The notes under the pieces: generated by a model
Told to the model about the DNA's origin: nothing
Databases searched by the model: none
What the model saw: the letters and a program-made list of their open reading frames with translations, nothing else
Shown: piece by piece, positions 7,295 through 13,619 of the stretch
Layout of the letters: every line of letters begins with the position of its first letter
How positions within the stretch are numbered: the stretch's first letter is position 1
DNA from: an uncultured Clostridia bacterium
Lineage (GTDB): Bacteria; Bacillota; Clostridia; Oscillospirales; Oscillospiraceae
Direction of reading: 5' to 3'
DNA length: 17,269 nt
Assembly: GCA_946011705.1 (NCBI GenBank)
Contig: CAMGCA010000012.1
Span: forward strand, 1 to 17,269
Program-made: the position numbers and the translations under genes

Positions 7295-8659
7295 ATGATA
7301 TTTCAGAATAAGAAAATCTCCAAATATCTCACGCCCGGCTGTCATGTGCACCTGGTCGGCATCGGCGGCGTTTCCATGCGCCCCCTGGGACTGGTGCTCA
7401 AGGGCATGGGCATGGAGGTAACCGGCTCCGATATGAGCGCCTCCGACGGAACCAGAGAGCTGGAGGATAAGGGCATTCCCGTGGCCATCGGACACCATGC
7501 GGAGAATATTGAAGGCGCGGCCTGCATTATCCGCACCGCCGCCGCCCACAACGACAACCCGGAGATCGCCGCCGCCCGGGCCGCCGGGATTCCCGTCTTC
7601 GAGCGGGCCCAGGCCTGGGGCGAGATTATGAAGTCCTACAAGAACGCGGTCTGCGTTTCCGGCACCCATGGCAAAACCACCACCACCTCCATGCTGACCC
7701 ACATTCTCATGGAGGCCAATCTGGATCCCACCGTCATGATCGGTGGCTACCTGCCGCTGCTCCACGCCAGCCACCGGGTGGGCCACGGCGACACCATTCT
7801 GCTGGAAAGCTGCGAATACTGCGACTCCTTCCTGAATTTCTTCCCCACGCTGGCGCTGGTGCTGAACGTGGAGGAAGACCACCTGGACTACTTCAAGGAT
7901 CTGGCGGATATCCAGAAATCCTTCCACAAGTTTGCCGCCATGGCCACCTTCGGTGTGGTGGCCAACGGCGATGATCCCCACACCGTCAAGGCCATGGAGG
8001 GCATCGACTATGTCTCCTTTGGATTGGGGGAGGGCAACCGCATTCATGCAGCCAATATGTGCCCGGACTGGCGGCACTTTGACGTGGTGTGCGACGGGGA
8101 ATACTACTGCCATCTGGACATGGGCGTGCTGGGAAAGCACAACGCCATGAACGCGCTGGCCGCCGCTGCCGCCGCCTGGATGATGGGCATTCCCGGCGAG
8201 GCAGTGTCTCACGGCCTCCAGTCCTTCCACGGCGCGGGTCGGCGGATGGAGTTTAAGGGAACCTACAACGGCGCGGATGTGTATGACGACTACGCCCATC
8301 ACCCCGATGAGGTGGCGGCAACCATCGCCGCAGTCCGGAACGCCATGCCGGACAAACGTCTGGTACTGGCCTTCCAGCCCCACACCTACTCCCGCACCAG
8401 CGCTCTGTTTGACGATTTTGTTCGGGAGCTGGGCAGGGCGGATGTGCTGGTGCTGGCGGAAATTTACGCCGCCCGGGAGCGGAACACCATCGGTATTTCC
8501 TCCGCCGACGTGGCGGAAAAAATCCCCGGCGCGGTATTCTGCGAGACCCTGCCGGAGGTGACGGATTACCTGCGGGAGAACGTCCGGGAGGGCGACGTGG
8601 TGATCACCATGGGCGCGGGCGATATCTTCCGGGCGGGGGAGGCCCTGCTGGGGAAGTAA
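7295..8659 (+). CDS. murC: UDP-N-acetylmuramate--L-alanine ligase (454 aa)
   Basis: This cytosolic Mur ligase adds L-Ala to UDP-MurNAc using ATP, the first peptide step of peptidoglycan precursor synthesis. The protein has the N-terminal Rossmann motif GIGGVS (residues 22-27), the P-loop GTHGKTTTT (123-131), ESCEYCDSFL (171-180), the NVEEDHLDYF block (191-200) and YDDYAHHPDEV in the C-terminal domain, which is diagnostic for MurC. The ESCEYCDSF segment replaces the EADESD-type sequence of the E. coli enzyme; I believe this is a recurrent variant in Clostridia. The length is normal. The GGGGGA site before the ATG is only moderate. No T-tract terminator follows; REPIN-like copy C lies directly downstream and its hairpins may end or stabilise the transcript. 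Confidence 0.96.
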   Translation: MIFQNKKISKYLTPGCHVHLVGIGGVSMRPLGLVLKGMGMEVTGSDMSASDGTRELEDKGIPVAIGHHAENIEGAACIIRTAAAHNDNPEIAAARAAGIPVFERAQAWGEIMKSYKNAVCVSGTHGKTTTTSMLTHILMEANLDPTVMIGGYLPLLHASHRVGHGDTILLESCEYCDSFLNFFPTLALVLNVEEDHLDYFKDLADIQKSFHKFAAMATFGVVANGDDPHTVKAMEGIDYVSFGLGEGNRIHAANMCPDWRHFDVVCDGEYYCHLDMGVLGKHNAMNALAAAAAAWMMGIPGEAVSHGLQSFHGAGRRMEFKGTYNGADVYDDYAHHPDEVAATIAAVRNAMPDKRLVLAFQPHTYSRTSALFDDFVRELGRADVLVLAEIYAARERNTIGISSADVAEKIPGAVFCETLPEVTDYLRENVREGDVVITMGAGDIFRAGEALLGK

Positions 8660-8681
8660 AGAAGAACTTATCATATTATCA

Positions 8682-8801
8682 TGTCATTGCGAGGAGGGCG
8701 AAGCCCGACGTGGCAATCCGTTCCCCTTTGCACGTTCCAATATCGTACCCGGCACAAAAAGGAGTACGGATTGCCACGTCGCTTCGCTCCTCGCAATGAC
8801 A
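8682..8801. repeat. REPIN-like cruciform repeat, copy C
   Basis: It has the same outer stem TGTCATTGCGA (8682-8692) / TCGCAATGACA (8791-8801) and the same inner stem GTGGCAATCCG (8710-8720) / CGGATTGCCAC (8767-8777) as the cores at 2746-2872 and 13373-13499. The side arms and the central loop differ: arm 1 is GGGC-gaa-GCCC (8696-8706) and arm 2 is a short GCTTCGC turn. It starts 23 bp after the murC stop codon and lacks the 17-bp GACAAATTGG termini of copies A and B. Confidence 0.8.
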
Positions 8802-8915
8802 TTCTTTGTAATTGGCGAAAGAACAACAATCCTAAGCAGTCCCCTTCGAGGGGCCCTAAGGATGTGCGATAATTGCCCGGTGTCTGTAACGTATTGGCTG
8901 GCCGCCCCGCGGCCC
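8802..8915. repeat. Flank module of copy C
   Basis: The block TCGAGGGGCCCTAAGGATGT (8846-8865), with a following stretch that resembles GTAACGCATTG, matches the flank module of composite copy A (2921-2940 onward) and of copy B on the other strand (13296-13315). Here CCCC-TTCGA-GGGG (8841-8853) can form a small hairpin. The order, core then flank, is the same as in copy A. No coding content is apparent. Confidence 0.6.
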
Positions 8916-8916
8916 G

Positions 8917-8945
8917 CAAAAAAATGTGCCGGTTGCCCGGCACAT
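8917..8945 (-). terminator. Terminator of the 130-aa hypothetical gene
   Basis: Read on the minus strand, ATGTGCCGG-gcaa-CCGGCACAT is followed by a run of seven T. It starts about 6 nt after the TAA stop codon of the minus-strand gene. Confidence 0.92.
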
Positions 8946-8950
8946 TCCTC

Positions 8951-9343
8951 TTATTCCTCCAACACCAGATGGTCTACGCCGGAGGATTCAAATTCCGACA
9001 TATATTTGTCCATGCGCTCCACGATCTCGTCGTAGTTTTCGCCGTTGATCTCGGGATAATCCATATCCCGCCGGGAAAGCTCCTCGGCCAGGATTTCGTA
9101 GAATACGTTGTCCTCGTAATAGGCGATGGCCTCGTGGATGCCGCCCTCGGTGTAGGCCCGGGAGGGGACGATGGTTCCATTCCAAGGCTCGGACAGGGCA
9201 GGGGACAGAGCGAAAATCTTGCTTTCCAGGTCATCGTAGTCCTGGAAGCGATCATCGCCCCGGGTGGAATTGAGCACCCAGTTGCCGATGTAGACCAAAT
9301 CCAGCAGACGGCGGAACTCTTTCGGAGTCAATTCGATGTTCAA
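8951..9343 (-). CDS. Small acidic hypothetical protein (130 aa)
   Basis: I do not recognise a named family. The protein has no signal peptide or membrane segment, is strongly acidic, and is rich in Tyr, Asp and Glu. The N-terminal TPKEFRRLLDLVYIGNWVLN segment looks helical. A central YYEDNVFYEILAEELSRRD stretch and a C-terminal YDEIVERMDKYMSEFESS stretch also look helical. Good codon structure and a strong terminator just after the stop support a real gene. The start is the TTG at 9341-9343; no in-frame ATG exists near it, and AAGGCGGGA 6-14 nt upstream is a mediocre ribosome-binding site. It is transcribed divergently from ddl across a 104-bp shared upstream region. Function unknown; probably cytosolic. 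Confidence 0.75.
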   Translation of the reverse strand: MNIELTPKEFRRLLDLVYIGNWVLNSTRGDDRFQDYDDLESKIFALSPALSEPWNGTIVPSRAYTEGGIHEAIAYYEDNVFYEILAEELSRRDMDYPEINGENYDEIVERMDKYMSEFESSGVDHLVLEE

Positions 9344-9388
9344 GGGCGTCCCGCCTTCATGTTGATTGGCTCCAGGATAGCCCCGATT

Positions 9389-9444
9389 TTCTAAAATTCC
9401 AGAGGAAAATTCTAAAATATAGTTTTATCCGATTATGAGGTGAA
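9389..9444. promoter_or_regulatory. Divergent control region between the hypothetical gene and ddl
   Basis: A direct repeat TTCTAAAAT occurs at 9389-9397 and 9410-9418, 21 bp apart (two helical turns). On the minus strand, TTCACC (9439-9444) and TATATT (9416-9421) with 17-bp spacing could drive the hypothetical gene. No clear -35/-10 pair stands out for ddl, whose ribosome-binding site GAGGTGAA overlaps the putative minus -35. The assignments are tentative. Confidence 0.4.
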
Positions 9445-9447
9445 GTT

Positions 9448-10515
9448 ATGGGAAAATTAACGGTTTGCATTCTGTTCGGCGGCATCAGTCCGGAGCACGA
9501 GGTTTCTCTGCGCTCGGCGGAATCCGTTCTGAACCATATTGACAAGGAAAAATACCATGTTCTGCCCGTGGGCATCACCAGAGATGGAAAGTGGTATTAC
9601 TTTGGCGGCACGGATTACGCCATGCTGCCCGCCAAAACCTGGGTCACACACCCGGACAGCTGTCCGGCAGTTATTTCTCCCGTCCGGGGGCAGGGCCTGC
9701 TGCGCTTTTCCGGCGATACCGTGACAGCCACCCCCATTGACGTGGTGTTCCCGGTGCTCCACGGCGAAAACGGCGAGGACGGGGCCATGCAGGGTCTGCT
9801 GCAAATGGCGGGGATTCCCTACGTCGGCCCCCATGTGGCTGCCTCCGCCGTGGCCATGGACAAGACCTTGACCAAGCTGGTCATCGACAAGGAGGGCATC
9901 CCCCAGGCCGCCTGGGAGCTGGTGCGCGCTTGCGAACTGGAAGACAGGATGGACGCCATTGTTGCCGCGCTGGAGGGCAGATTCACCTACCCCATGTTCG
10001 TCAAGCCCGCGGGCACCGGCTCTTCCGTGGGTGTTTCCAAGGCGGGAAACCGGGAGCAGCTGAAAGCCGCCCTCACCGCCGCCGGAAGGTACGACAGCAA
10101 GATTCTGGTGGAGGAGTTCATCAAGGGCAAGGAGATCGAGGTTGCCGTTCTGGGAAACCGGGAGCCTGTGGCCTCGGTCTGCGGCGAAATCGACTCCGGC
10201 GCGGAGTTCTACGACTACGATGCCAAGTACGTCACCGATACCTCCACGGCATATATCCCCGCCCGGATTTGCGAGGATTTGCAGGCCCGGATTCGGGACG
10301 CGGCGGTGCGGGTATTCAAGGCTGTGGGCTGTCAGGGCCTGAGCCGGGTGGATTTCTTCGCCACCGAGGATGGAAAACTGGTGTTCAACGAAATCAACAC
10401 CATTCCCGGCTTTACCTCCATCTCCATGTACCCCAAGCTGTTCACGGCCAGCGGAATCTCCTATTCCCGGCTCATTGACCGGCTGCTGGAGCTGGCGCTG
10501 GAGGCCGGAAAATGA
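9448..10515 (+). CDS. ddl: D-alanine--D-alanine ligase (355 aa)
   Basis: A cytosolic ATP-grasp enzyme that joins two D-Ala for the peptidoglycan stem peptide. Visible motifs are EHEVS (16-20), HGENGEDG (105-112), the ATP-binding KPAGTGSSVGV (186-196), the omega-loop FYDYDAKY (254-261) and VFNEINTIPGFT (312-323), which has the metal-binding Glu and Asn. The Tyr-containing omega loop is the D-Ala-D-Ala type, not the D-lactate type of VanA-like ligases, so no intrinsic vancomycin resistance is suggested. GAGGTGAAG precedes the ATG. The stop codon overlaps the next start (ATGA), so ddl and the DUF1934 gene are translationally coupled. The length is typical. Confidence 0.96.
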   Translation: MGKLTVCILFGGISPEHEVSLRSAESVLNHIDKEKYHVLPVGITRDGKWYYFGGTDYAMLPAKTWVTHPDSCPAVISPVRGQGLLRFSGDTVTATPIDVVFPVLHGENGEDGAMQGLLQMAGIPYVGPHVAASAVAMDKTLTKLVIDKEGIPQAAWELVRACELEDRMDAIVAALEGRFTYPMFVKPAGTGSSVGVSKAGNREQLKAALTAAGRYDSKILVEEFIKGKEIEVAVLGNREPVASVCGEIDSGAEFYDYDAKYVTDTSTAYIPARICEDLQARIRDAAVRVFKAVGCQGLSRVDFFATEDGKLVFNEINTIPGFTSISMYPKLFTASGISYSRLIDRLLELALEAGK

Positions 10516-10934
10516 AGCAGGCGGTGATTCTGTCCCTGTGCTCCGTCCAGCGGTATGAGGACCAGGAGGCGGAGAAGCTGGAGCTGGTGACGGAAGGCAC
10601 CATGTAGCTTCGGAACGGGGGCTGGGATATCAGCTATGCCGAAACGGAGCTGACGGGGCTGGAAGGGGTGACCACAACCTTCCGGGTGGAAAAGGATCAG
10701 CTGACCCTGAGAAGAACGGGCCAGCTGAACTCGGAAATGGTGTTCCGTCTGGGCTATGCCCACGATTCCCTGTACCAGATGCCCTTCGGCGCGTTTGCGA
10801 TGCGGGTGGAGACCCTTTCACTATTCTATGATATTGTGCCCGATGGAGGTTCCATCGACTTAAGCTACCGGGTGACCATCGAGAATACCCAGGCGGGGCT
10901 GGTTGAGTATCATATGGATATTCGGGCGAAATAA
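10512..10934 (+). pseudogene. DUF1934 (YwiB-like) beta-barrel protein gene interrupted by an in-frame TAG
   Basis: From the ATG overlapping the ddl stop codon, the frame reads MKQAVILSLCSVQRYEDQEA..., then ELVTEGTM, then TAG at 10605-10607. It continues unbroken as LRNGGWDISYAETELTGLEG...TTFRVEKDQLTLRRTGQLNSEMVF to TAA at 10932-10934. Both sides match the DUF1934 pattern (V/L-TEGT, SYEETELTGLEG, TLKRTG, SQMVF), and the total of 140 codons equals the usual family length. The stop falls where relatives tend to carry Tyr or another aromatic residue, so one change of TAT/TAC to TAG explains it. A downstream GTG (10668) could start a fragment, but without a proper ribosome-binding site. YwiB-like proteins are small calycin-like barrels of unclear function. 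TAG is used as a normal stop by the yfhO gene here, so general recoding is unlikely. Confidence 0.85.
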
Positions 10935-10936
10935 AC

Positions 10937-10966
10937 AAGGGGCCGACGGAAACGTCGGCCCTTTAC
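10937..10966 (+). terminator. Terminator of the ddl-DUF1934 unit, possibly bidirectional
   Basis: The perfect 9-bp stem GGGCCGACG (10940-10948) / CGTCGGCCC (10953-10961) has a GAAA tetraloop and is followed by TTTACC. Read on the minus strand it is followed by CTTGTTTATTT, so it may also stop the YugP-type gene. Confidence 0.85.
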
Positions 10967-10983
10967 CTGTATTGCAGCGTAGG

Positions 10984-11011
10984 GTAGGGCGGGAGCAAGC
11001 CCCCGCCCTAC
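10984..11011. repeat. GC-rich hairpin repeat between convergent genes
   Basis: The perfect 10-bp inverted repeat GTAGGGCGGG (10984-10993) / CCCGCCCTAC (11002-11011) has an 8-nt loop. No T-tract adjoins it, so it is not a canonical terminator. Its form (GTAGGGCGGG...GCTTGCTCCCGCC on the minus strand) looks like a dispersed intergenic repeat, but only one copy is in this window. Confidence 0.6.
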
Positions 11012-11021
11012 GGTTGGATAA

Positions 11022-11744
11022 TCAATCGTCTCTGCGCCGACCGCCGAAGATGGCCAGCAGCCGCACAAGTTGAGCCAGGGCCACGGCGGTGGCGGCAACG
11101 TAGGTCAGGGCCGCGGCCCGGAGGGTCTTCCGTGCGCCGTTCAGCTCTTCATCGGTCAATAGCTGCCCATCCTCGATGGCGGTCAGGGCACGGCGGCTGG
11201 CGTTGAACTCAACAGGCAGCGTCACCAGCTGGAACACCAGCGATAGGCCGAAGCATGCAATGCCCAGGTAAATCAGGAAATCGGACATGGAGCCGAAGGC
11301 GGACAGCACGATTCCCAGCAGAATCAGGGGCATGGCCAGCCGGGAGCCGAAATTCGTGACGGGGATAATGGCGGCCCGGAGCTTAATGGGGGCATAGTCT
11401 TGCGCATACTGAACCGCATGGCCCGCCTCGTGACAGGCAACACCGATGGCGGCGGTGGAGGTGCTGCCGTAGACCTCATCCGACAGGCGGATGACGTTGG
11501 CACGGGGGTCGTAGTGGTCGGTGAGCTTGCCGCTGACCCGCTCAATGCGCACGTTCCGGACACCGTGGGCGTACAGTACCCTTTGGGCAGCCTCCGCGCC
11601 GGTGAGGTGCCGCAGGGAGAACTGGGAGGAATATTTCTGAAAGGTGGAATTGACATTGGCGCTGGCCCACAGGGACAGAAGAATACAGGGCAGCACCAGA
11701 ACGATATACGTCCAGTCAAAGCCGTAATAATACATGGGATACAT
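11022..11744 (-). CDS. YugP-type zinc metallopeptidase, membrane protein (240 aa)
   Basis: Matches the neutral zinc metallopeptidase family of B. subtilis YugP (Zn_peptidase_2). It has an N-terminal membrane helix (about 11-29) and the zinc-binding HEAGH at residues 105-109, preceded by STAAIGVAC. It also has two further hydrophobic segments (about 136-150 and 155-176) and the conserved LPVEFNASRRAL block (175-187), where Glu179 is the likely third metal ligand. It is a membrane-bound protease with the active site probably on the cytosolic face; its substrate is not known. GGAGGT lies 6 nt before the ATG. It is monocistronic on the minus strand with a ~100-nt leader that contains a repeat-derived hairpin. 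The C-terminus is basic and acidic (GGRRRDD). Confidence 0.88.
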   Translation of the reverse strand: MYPMYYYGFDWTYIVLVLPCILLSLWASANVNSTFQKYSSQFSLRHLTGAEAAQRVLYAHGVRNVRIERVSGKLTDHYDPRANVIRLSDEVYGSTSTAAIGVACHEAGHAVQYAQDYAPIKLRAAIIPVTNFGSRLAMPLILLGIVLSAFGSMSDFLIYLGIACFGLSLVFQLVTLPVEFNASRRALTAIEDGQLLTDEELNGARKTLRAAALTYVAATAVALAQLVRLLAIFGGRRRDD

Positions 11745-11808
11745 AATGAAACCTCCAAATCGTACCTTTGCCAGCTATAGAATGCAAACTTGCGGTGCCA
11801 GCGGTACG

Positions 11809-11836
11809 GACAAATTGGAATTTGGCTTCGCCAAAT
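11809..11836. repeat. Solo terminal repeat/hairpin related to the composite elements
   Basis: GACAAATTGGAATTTGG at 11809-11825 is identical to the 17-bp termini of the 305-bp elements. It is followed at once by CTTCGCCAAAT, so ATTTGGC-ttc-GCCAAAT (11820-11836) forms a tight hairpin. It looks like an element whose interior has been lost. It lies in the transcribed leader of the YugP-type gene. Confidence 0.7.
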
Positions 11837-11854
11837 AACCGATCTTTCCACCAT

Positions 11855-11883
11855 ATTATATCCCGCCGGGGGCAAAATGGCAA
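11855..11883 (-). promoter_or_regulatory. Promoter of the YugP-type gene
   Basis: On the minus strand, TTGCCA (11878-11883) and a perfect TATAAT (11855-11860) have 17-bp spacing. The transcription start would be near 11848, giving a leader of about 100 nt. Confidence 0.82.
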
Positions 11884-11969
11884 GGCTGTGTCCGTTTCTC
11901 AAATGTAAACTTTTTCCCGCAGTCTGCCGGAAATATTCACATTTTGTTCATACTGCGAAGATAGGGAAC

Positions 11970-11978
11970 TGGTATACT
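11970..11978 (+). promoter_or_regulatory. Extended -10 promoter of the AI-2E-family gene
   Basis: TGGTATACT has the extended -10 form TGnTATACT (-10 box 11973-11978). No good -35 is found at normal spacing (TTCATA at 11947 is 20 bp away). It lies 25 bp upstream of the start codon. Confidence 0.6.
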
Positions 11979-12003
11979 GTAAAACAGAGAAGGAGTGAGG
12001 CCT

Positions 12004-13227
12004 TTGAAGGATCCGGATAAACGGCGATTTCTGTATCTGACGCTGTCCCTGTTTGGGGGTATCAGCTTAAGCATTGTGGTGTTTTTCGTGGTGTACCGGT
12101 TTCAGGGCATCGGCGACATTGTGCGCCGACTGGAGGAGATCCTGGCGCCGTTTATTTACGGCGGCATCGTGGCCTATCTGCTGCGGCCCATGTGCAATTT
12201 CTTTGAGCAGACCCTGGATACCACCCTGCCGGGGAAGGCAAAACGGGCAGCATCGCCGCTGGCGGTGGGACTGAGCCTGCTGACCGGCATTCTGCTGGTG
12301 TACGCCCTGATCATCATGATCGCCCCTCAGCTCTATGAGAGTGTCCGCAGCCTGTGGAATTCCATTCCCGACAAGGTGAACCGGTTCATTCAGTGGGCCA
12401 CGGAGAAATTCGGCGAGGAGGAAATGGTGGCCCGGATTCTGACGCTGCTGAATACCAACAGCGAATCCATTTACGAGCAGCTGGAAACCTGGGGAAAGAA
12501 CCTGCTCAGCCCCTACCTCACGGGCCTTACCAGCATCGTCAGCGGCGTGGGCAGCAGCCTGATCAAAATTCTCAAATTCCTGTACAACCTGCTCATCGGC
12601 CTGATCGTGGCCTGCTATCTGCTGGCCAGTCGGAAGCGGTTCGCCCGGCAGAGCGTCATGGTGGTGCGCAGCCTGCTGAAGCCCCGGTGGGCAGACCTTT
12701 TGTTGGGCGAGGTGGCTTTTGTAGACCGGATGTTCGGCGGCTTCATTGACGGCAAGCTGCTGGATTCCGCCATCATCGGCGTACTGTGTTATCTGGGGTG
12801 CCTACTGTTCCGGTTTCCCAACGCACTGCTGGTGTCCACCTTTGTGGGCATCACCAACGTGATTCCCTTCTTCGGCCCCTTCATCGGCGCGGTGCCCGCC
12901 ACGCTGCTGATTATGATTGAAAATCCCATCAAGGGCCTGTGGTTTATCGTGTTTGTGCTGGCATTGCAGCAGCTGGACGGCAATGTCATCGGCCCTAAGA
13001 TTTTGGGTGACCGGACAGGGCTATCCAGCTTTTGGGTGCTGTTCGCCATCGTGCTGTGCGGCGGTCTGTGGGGCGTTGCGGGCATGGTGATCTGCGTGCC
13101 CATGTTCGCGGTGATCTACGACATCGTGAAGAAGCTGGTGCGCCGGGGCCTGACCAATAAGGGCCAGACCCAGCTGTGGGAGCAGTACCATGCGGATTAC
13201 CCGGAGGAAACGGGAAAGGAAGGTTAA
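12004..13227 (+). CDS. AI-2E/PerM-family transporter-like membrane protein (407 aa)
   Basis: Belongs to the AI-2E transporter-like superfamily (PF01594; YdbI/PerM/TqsA relatives). About eight membrane segments are visible. There is a soluble amphipathic stretch around residues 110-180, the family block IPFFGPFIGAVPA (about 287-299), and GPKILGDRTGLSSFW (about 330-345) followed by two terminal helices. Members export small molecules or, in some bacteria, act as ion antiporters; the name does not prove AI-2 transport. AAGGAG (11990-11995) runs into a GTG at 11995 but sits 8 nt before the TTG at 12004, so TTG is the better start. The gene is monocistronic; composite repeat copy B lies between its stop codon and the terminator. 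Confidence 0.88.
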   Translation: MKDPDKRRFLYLTLSLFGGISLSIVVFFVVYRFQGIGDIVRRLEEILAPFIYGGIVAYLLRPMCNFFEQTLDTTLPGKAKRAASPLAVGLSLLTGILLVYALIIMIAPQLYESVRSLWNSIPDKVNRFIQWATEKFGEEEMVARILTLLNTNSESIYEQLETWGKNLLSPYLTGLTSIVSGVGSSLIKILKFLYNLLIGLIVACYLLASRKRFARQSVMVVRSLLKPRWADLLLGEVAFVDRMFGGFIDGKLLDSAIIGVLCYLGCLLFRFPNALLVSTFVGITNVIPFFGPFIGAVPATLLIMIENPIKGLWFIVFVLALQQLDGNVIGPKILGDRTGLSSFWVLFAIVLCGGLWGVAGMVICVPMFAVIYDIVKKLVRRGLTNKGQTQLWEQYHADYPEETGKEG

Positions 13228-13229
13228 GC

Positions 13230-13534
13230 GACAAATTGGAATTTGGCGGGGATGCCCCCGCGGGCAATGCGTTACGAACTCTGGTTCATCCTCGTACATC
13301 CTTTGGGCCCCTCGACCATAAGCCGTCACGAAAATTAGAATTTGGCGAGTTGTACCGCACCACGACAAAGGTTGTCATTGCGAACCAGTGACCGATGTCA
13401 CTGGTGTGGCAATCCGTTCTCCTTTTGGCATTTTCGTCATCCAGACGCGTAAGGGGATGCGGATTGCCACGCCAGTGTGCGCACTGGCTCGCAATGACAT
13501 ACGGGTATTTTAGTGCACCAAATTCCAATTTGTC
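13230..13534. repeat. Composite inverted-repeat element, copy B
   Basis: A 305-bp noncoding element with perfect 17-bp terminal inverted repeats: GACAAATTGGAATTTGG at 13230-13246 and its complement at 13518-13534. A degenerate internal copy (AAAATTAGAATTTGG) sits near 13331-13345. The flank module, with the complement of TCGAGGGGCCCAAAGGATGT at 13296-13315, is on the left and reversed relative to copy A. The REPIN-like core (13373-13499) has the same orientation as in copy A. It begins 3 bp after the AI-2E-family stop codon and so is part of that transcript's 3' untranslated region. Confidence 0.87.
13373..13499. repeat. REPIN-like cruciform core of copy B
   Basis: Aligned without gaps to the core at 2746-2872 (offset 10627), it keeps all stems and side hairpins, and I see no difference within the core itself. 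The neighbouring ~40 bp on each side carry only a few changes (for example GAGTTGTACC against AAGTTGCACC, and TACGGG against TACGAG). This is much closer than the flank modules are to each other. Confidence 0.8.
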
Positions 13535-13561
13535 CTGCCGATGCGGGAATCGGAAAAGAAT

Positions 13562-13611
13562 AAGCTGTCATTCCACGGGCCGGAGGGAACCTTGGGAATG
13601 ACAGCTTTTTT
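13562..13611 (+). terminator. Terminator between the AI-2E-family gene and ychF, probably bidirectional
   Basis: The perfect 13-bp stem AAGCTGTCATTCC (13562-13574) / GGAATGACAGCTT (13595-13607) encloses a 20-nt loop and is followed by a T run to 13611. On the minus strand it follows the ychF stop codon and is trailed by ATTCTTTT, so it may serve both convergent genes. Confidence 0.82.
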
Positions 13612-13619
13612 GTATCCAA

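Noticed and set aside
7292..8674. A 460-codon open frame on the minus strand
   Set aside because: It is exactly antisense to murC, which has all its family motifs; Gly/His/Val-rich shadow.
10254..10275. Possible VanA-like D-Ala-D-Lac ligase
   Set aside because: The omega loop is FYDYDAKY, the Tyr type of D-Ala-D-Ala ligases, and no vanH or vanX neighbour is present.
2702..13534. Possible CRISPR array from repeated sequences
   Set aside because: The repeats are far apart, palindromic and modular, with no regular spacers and no cas genes.
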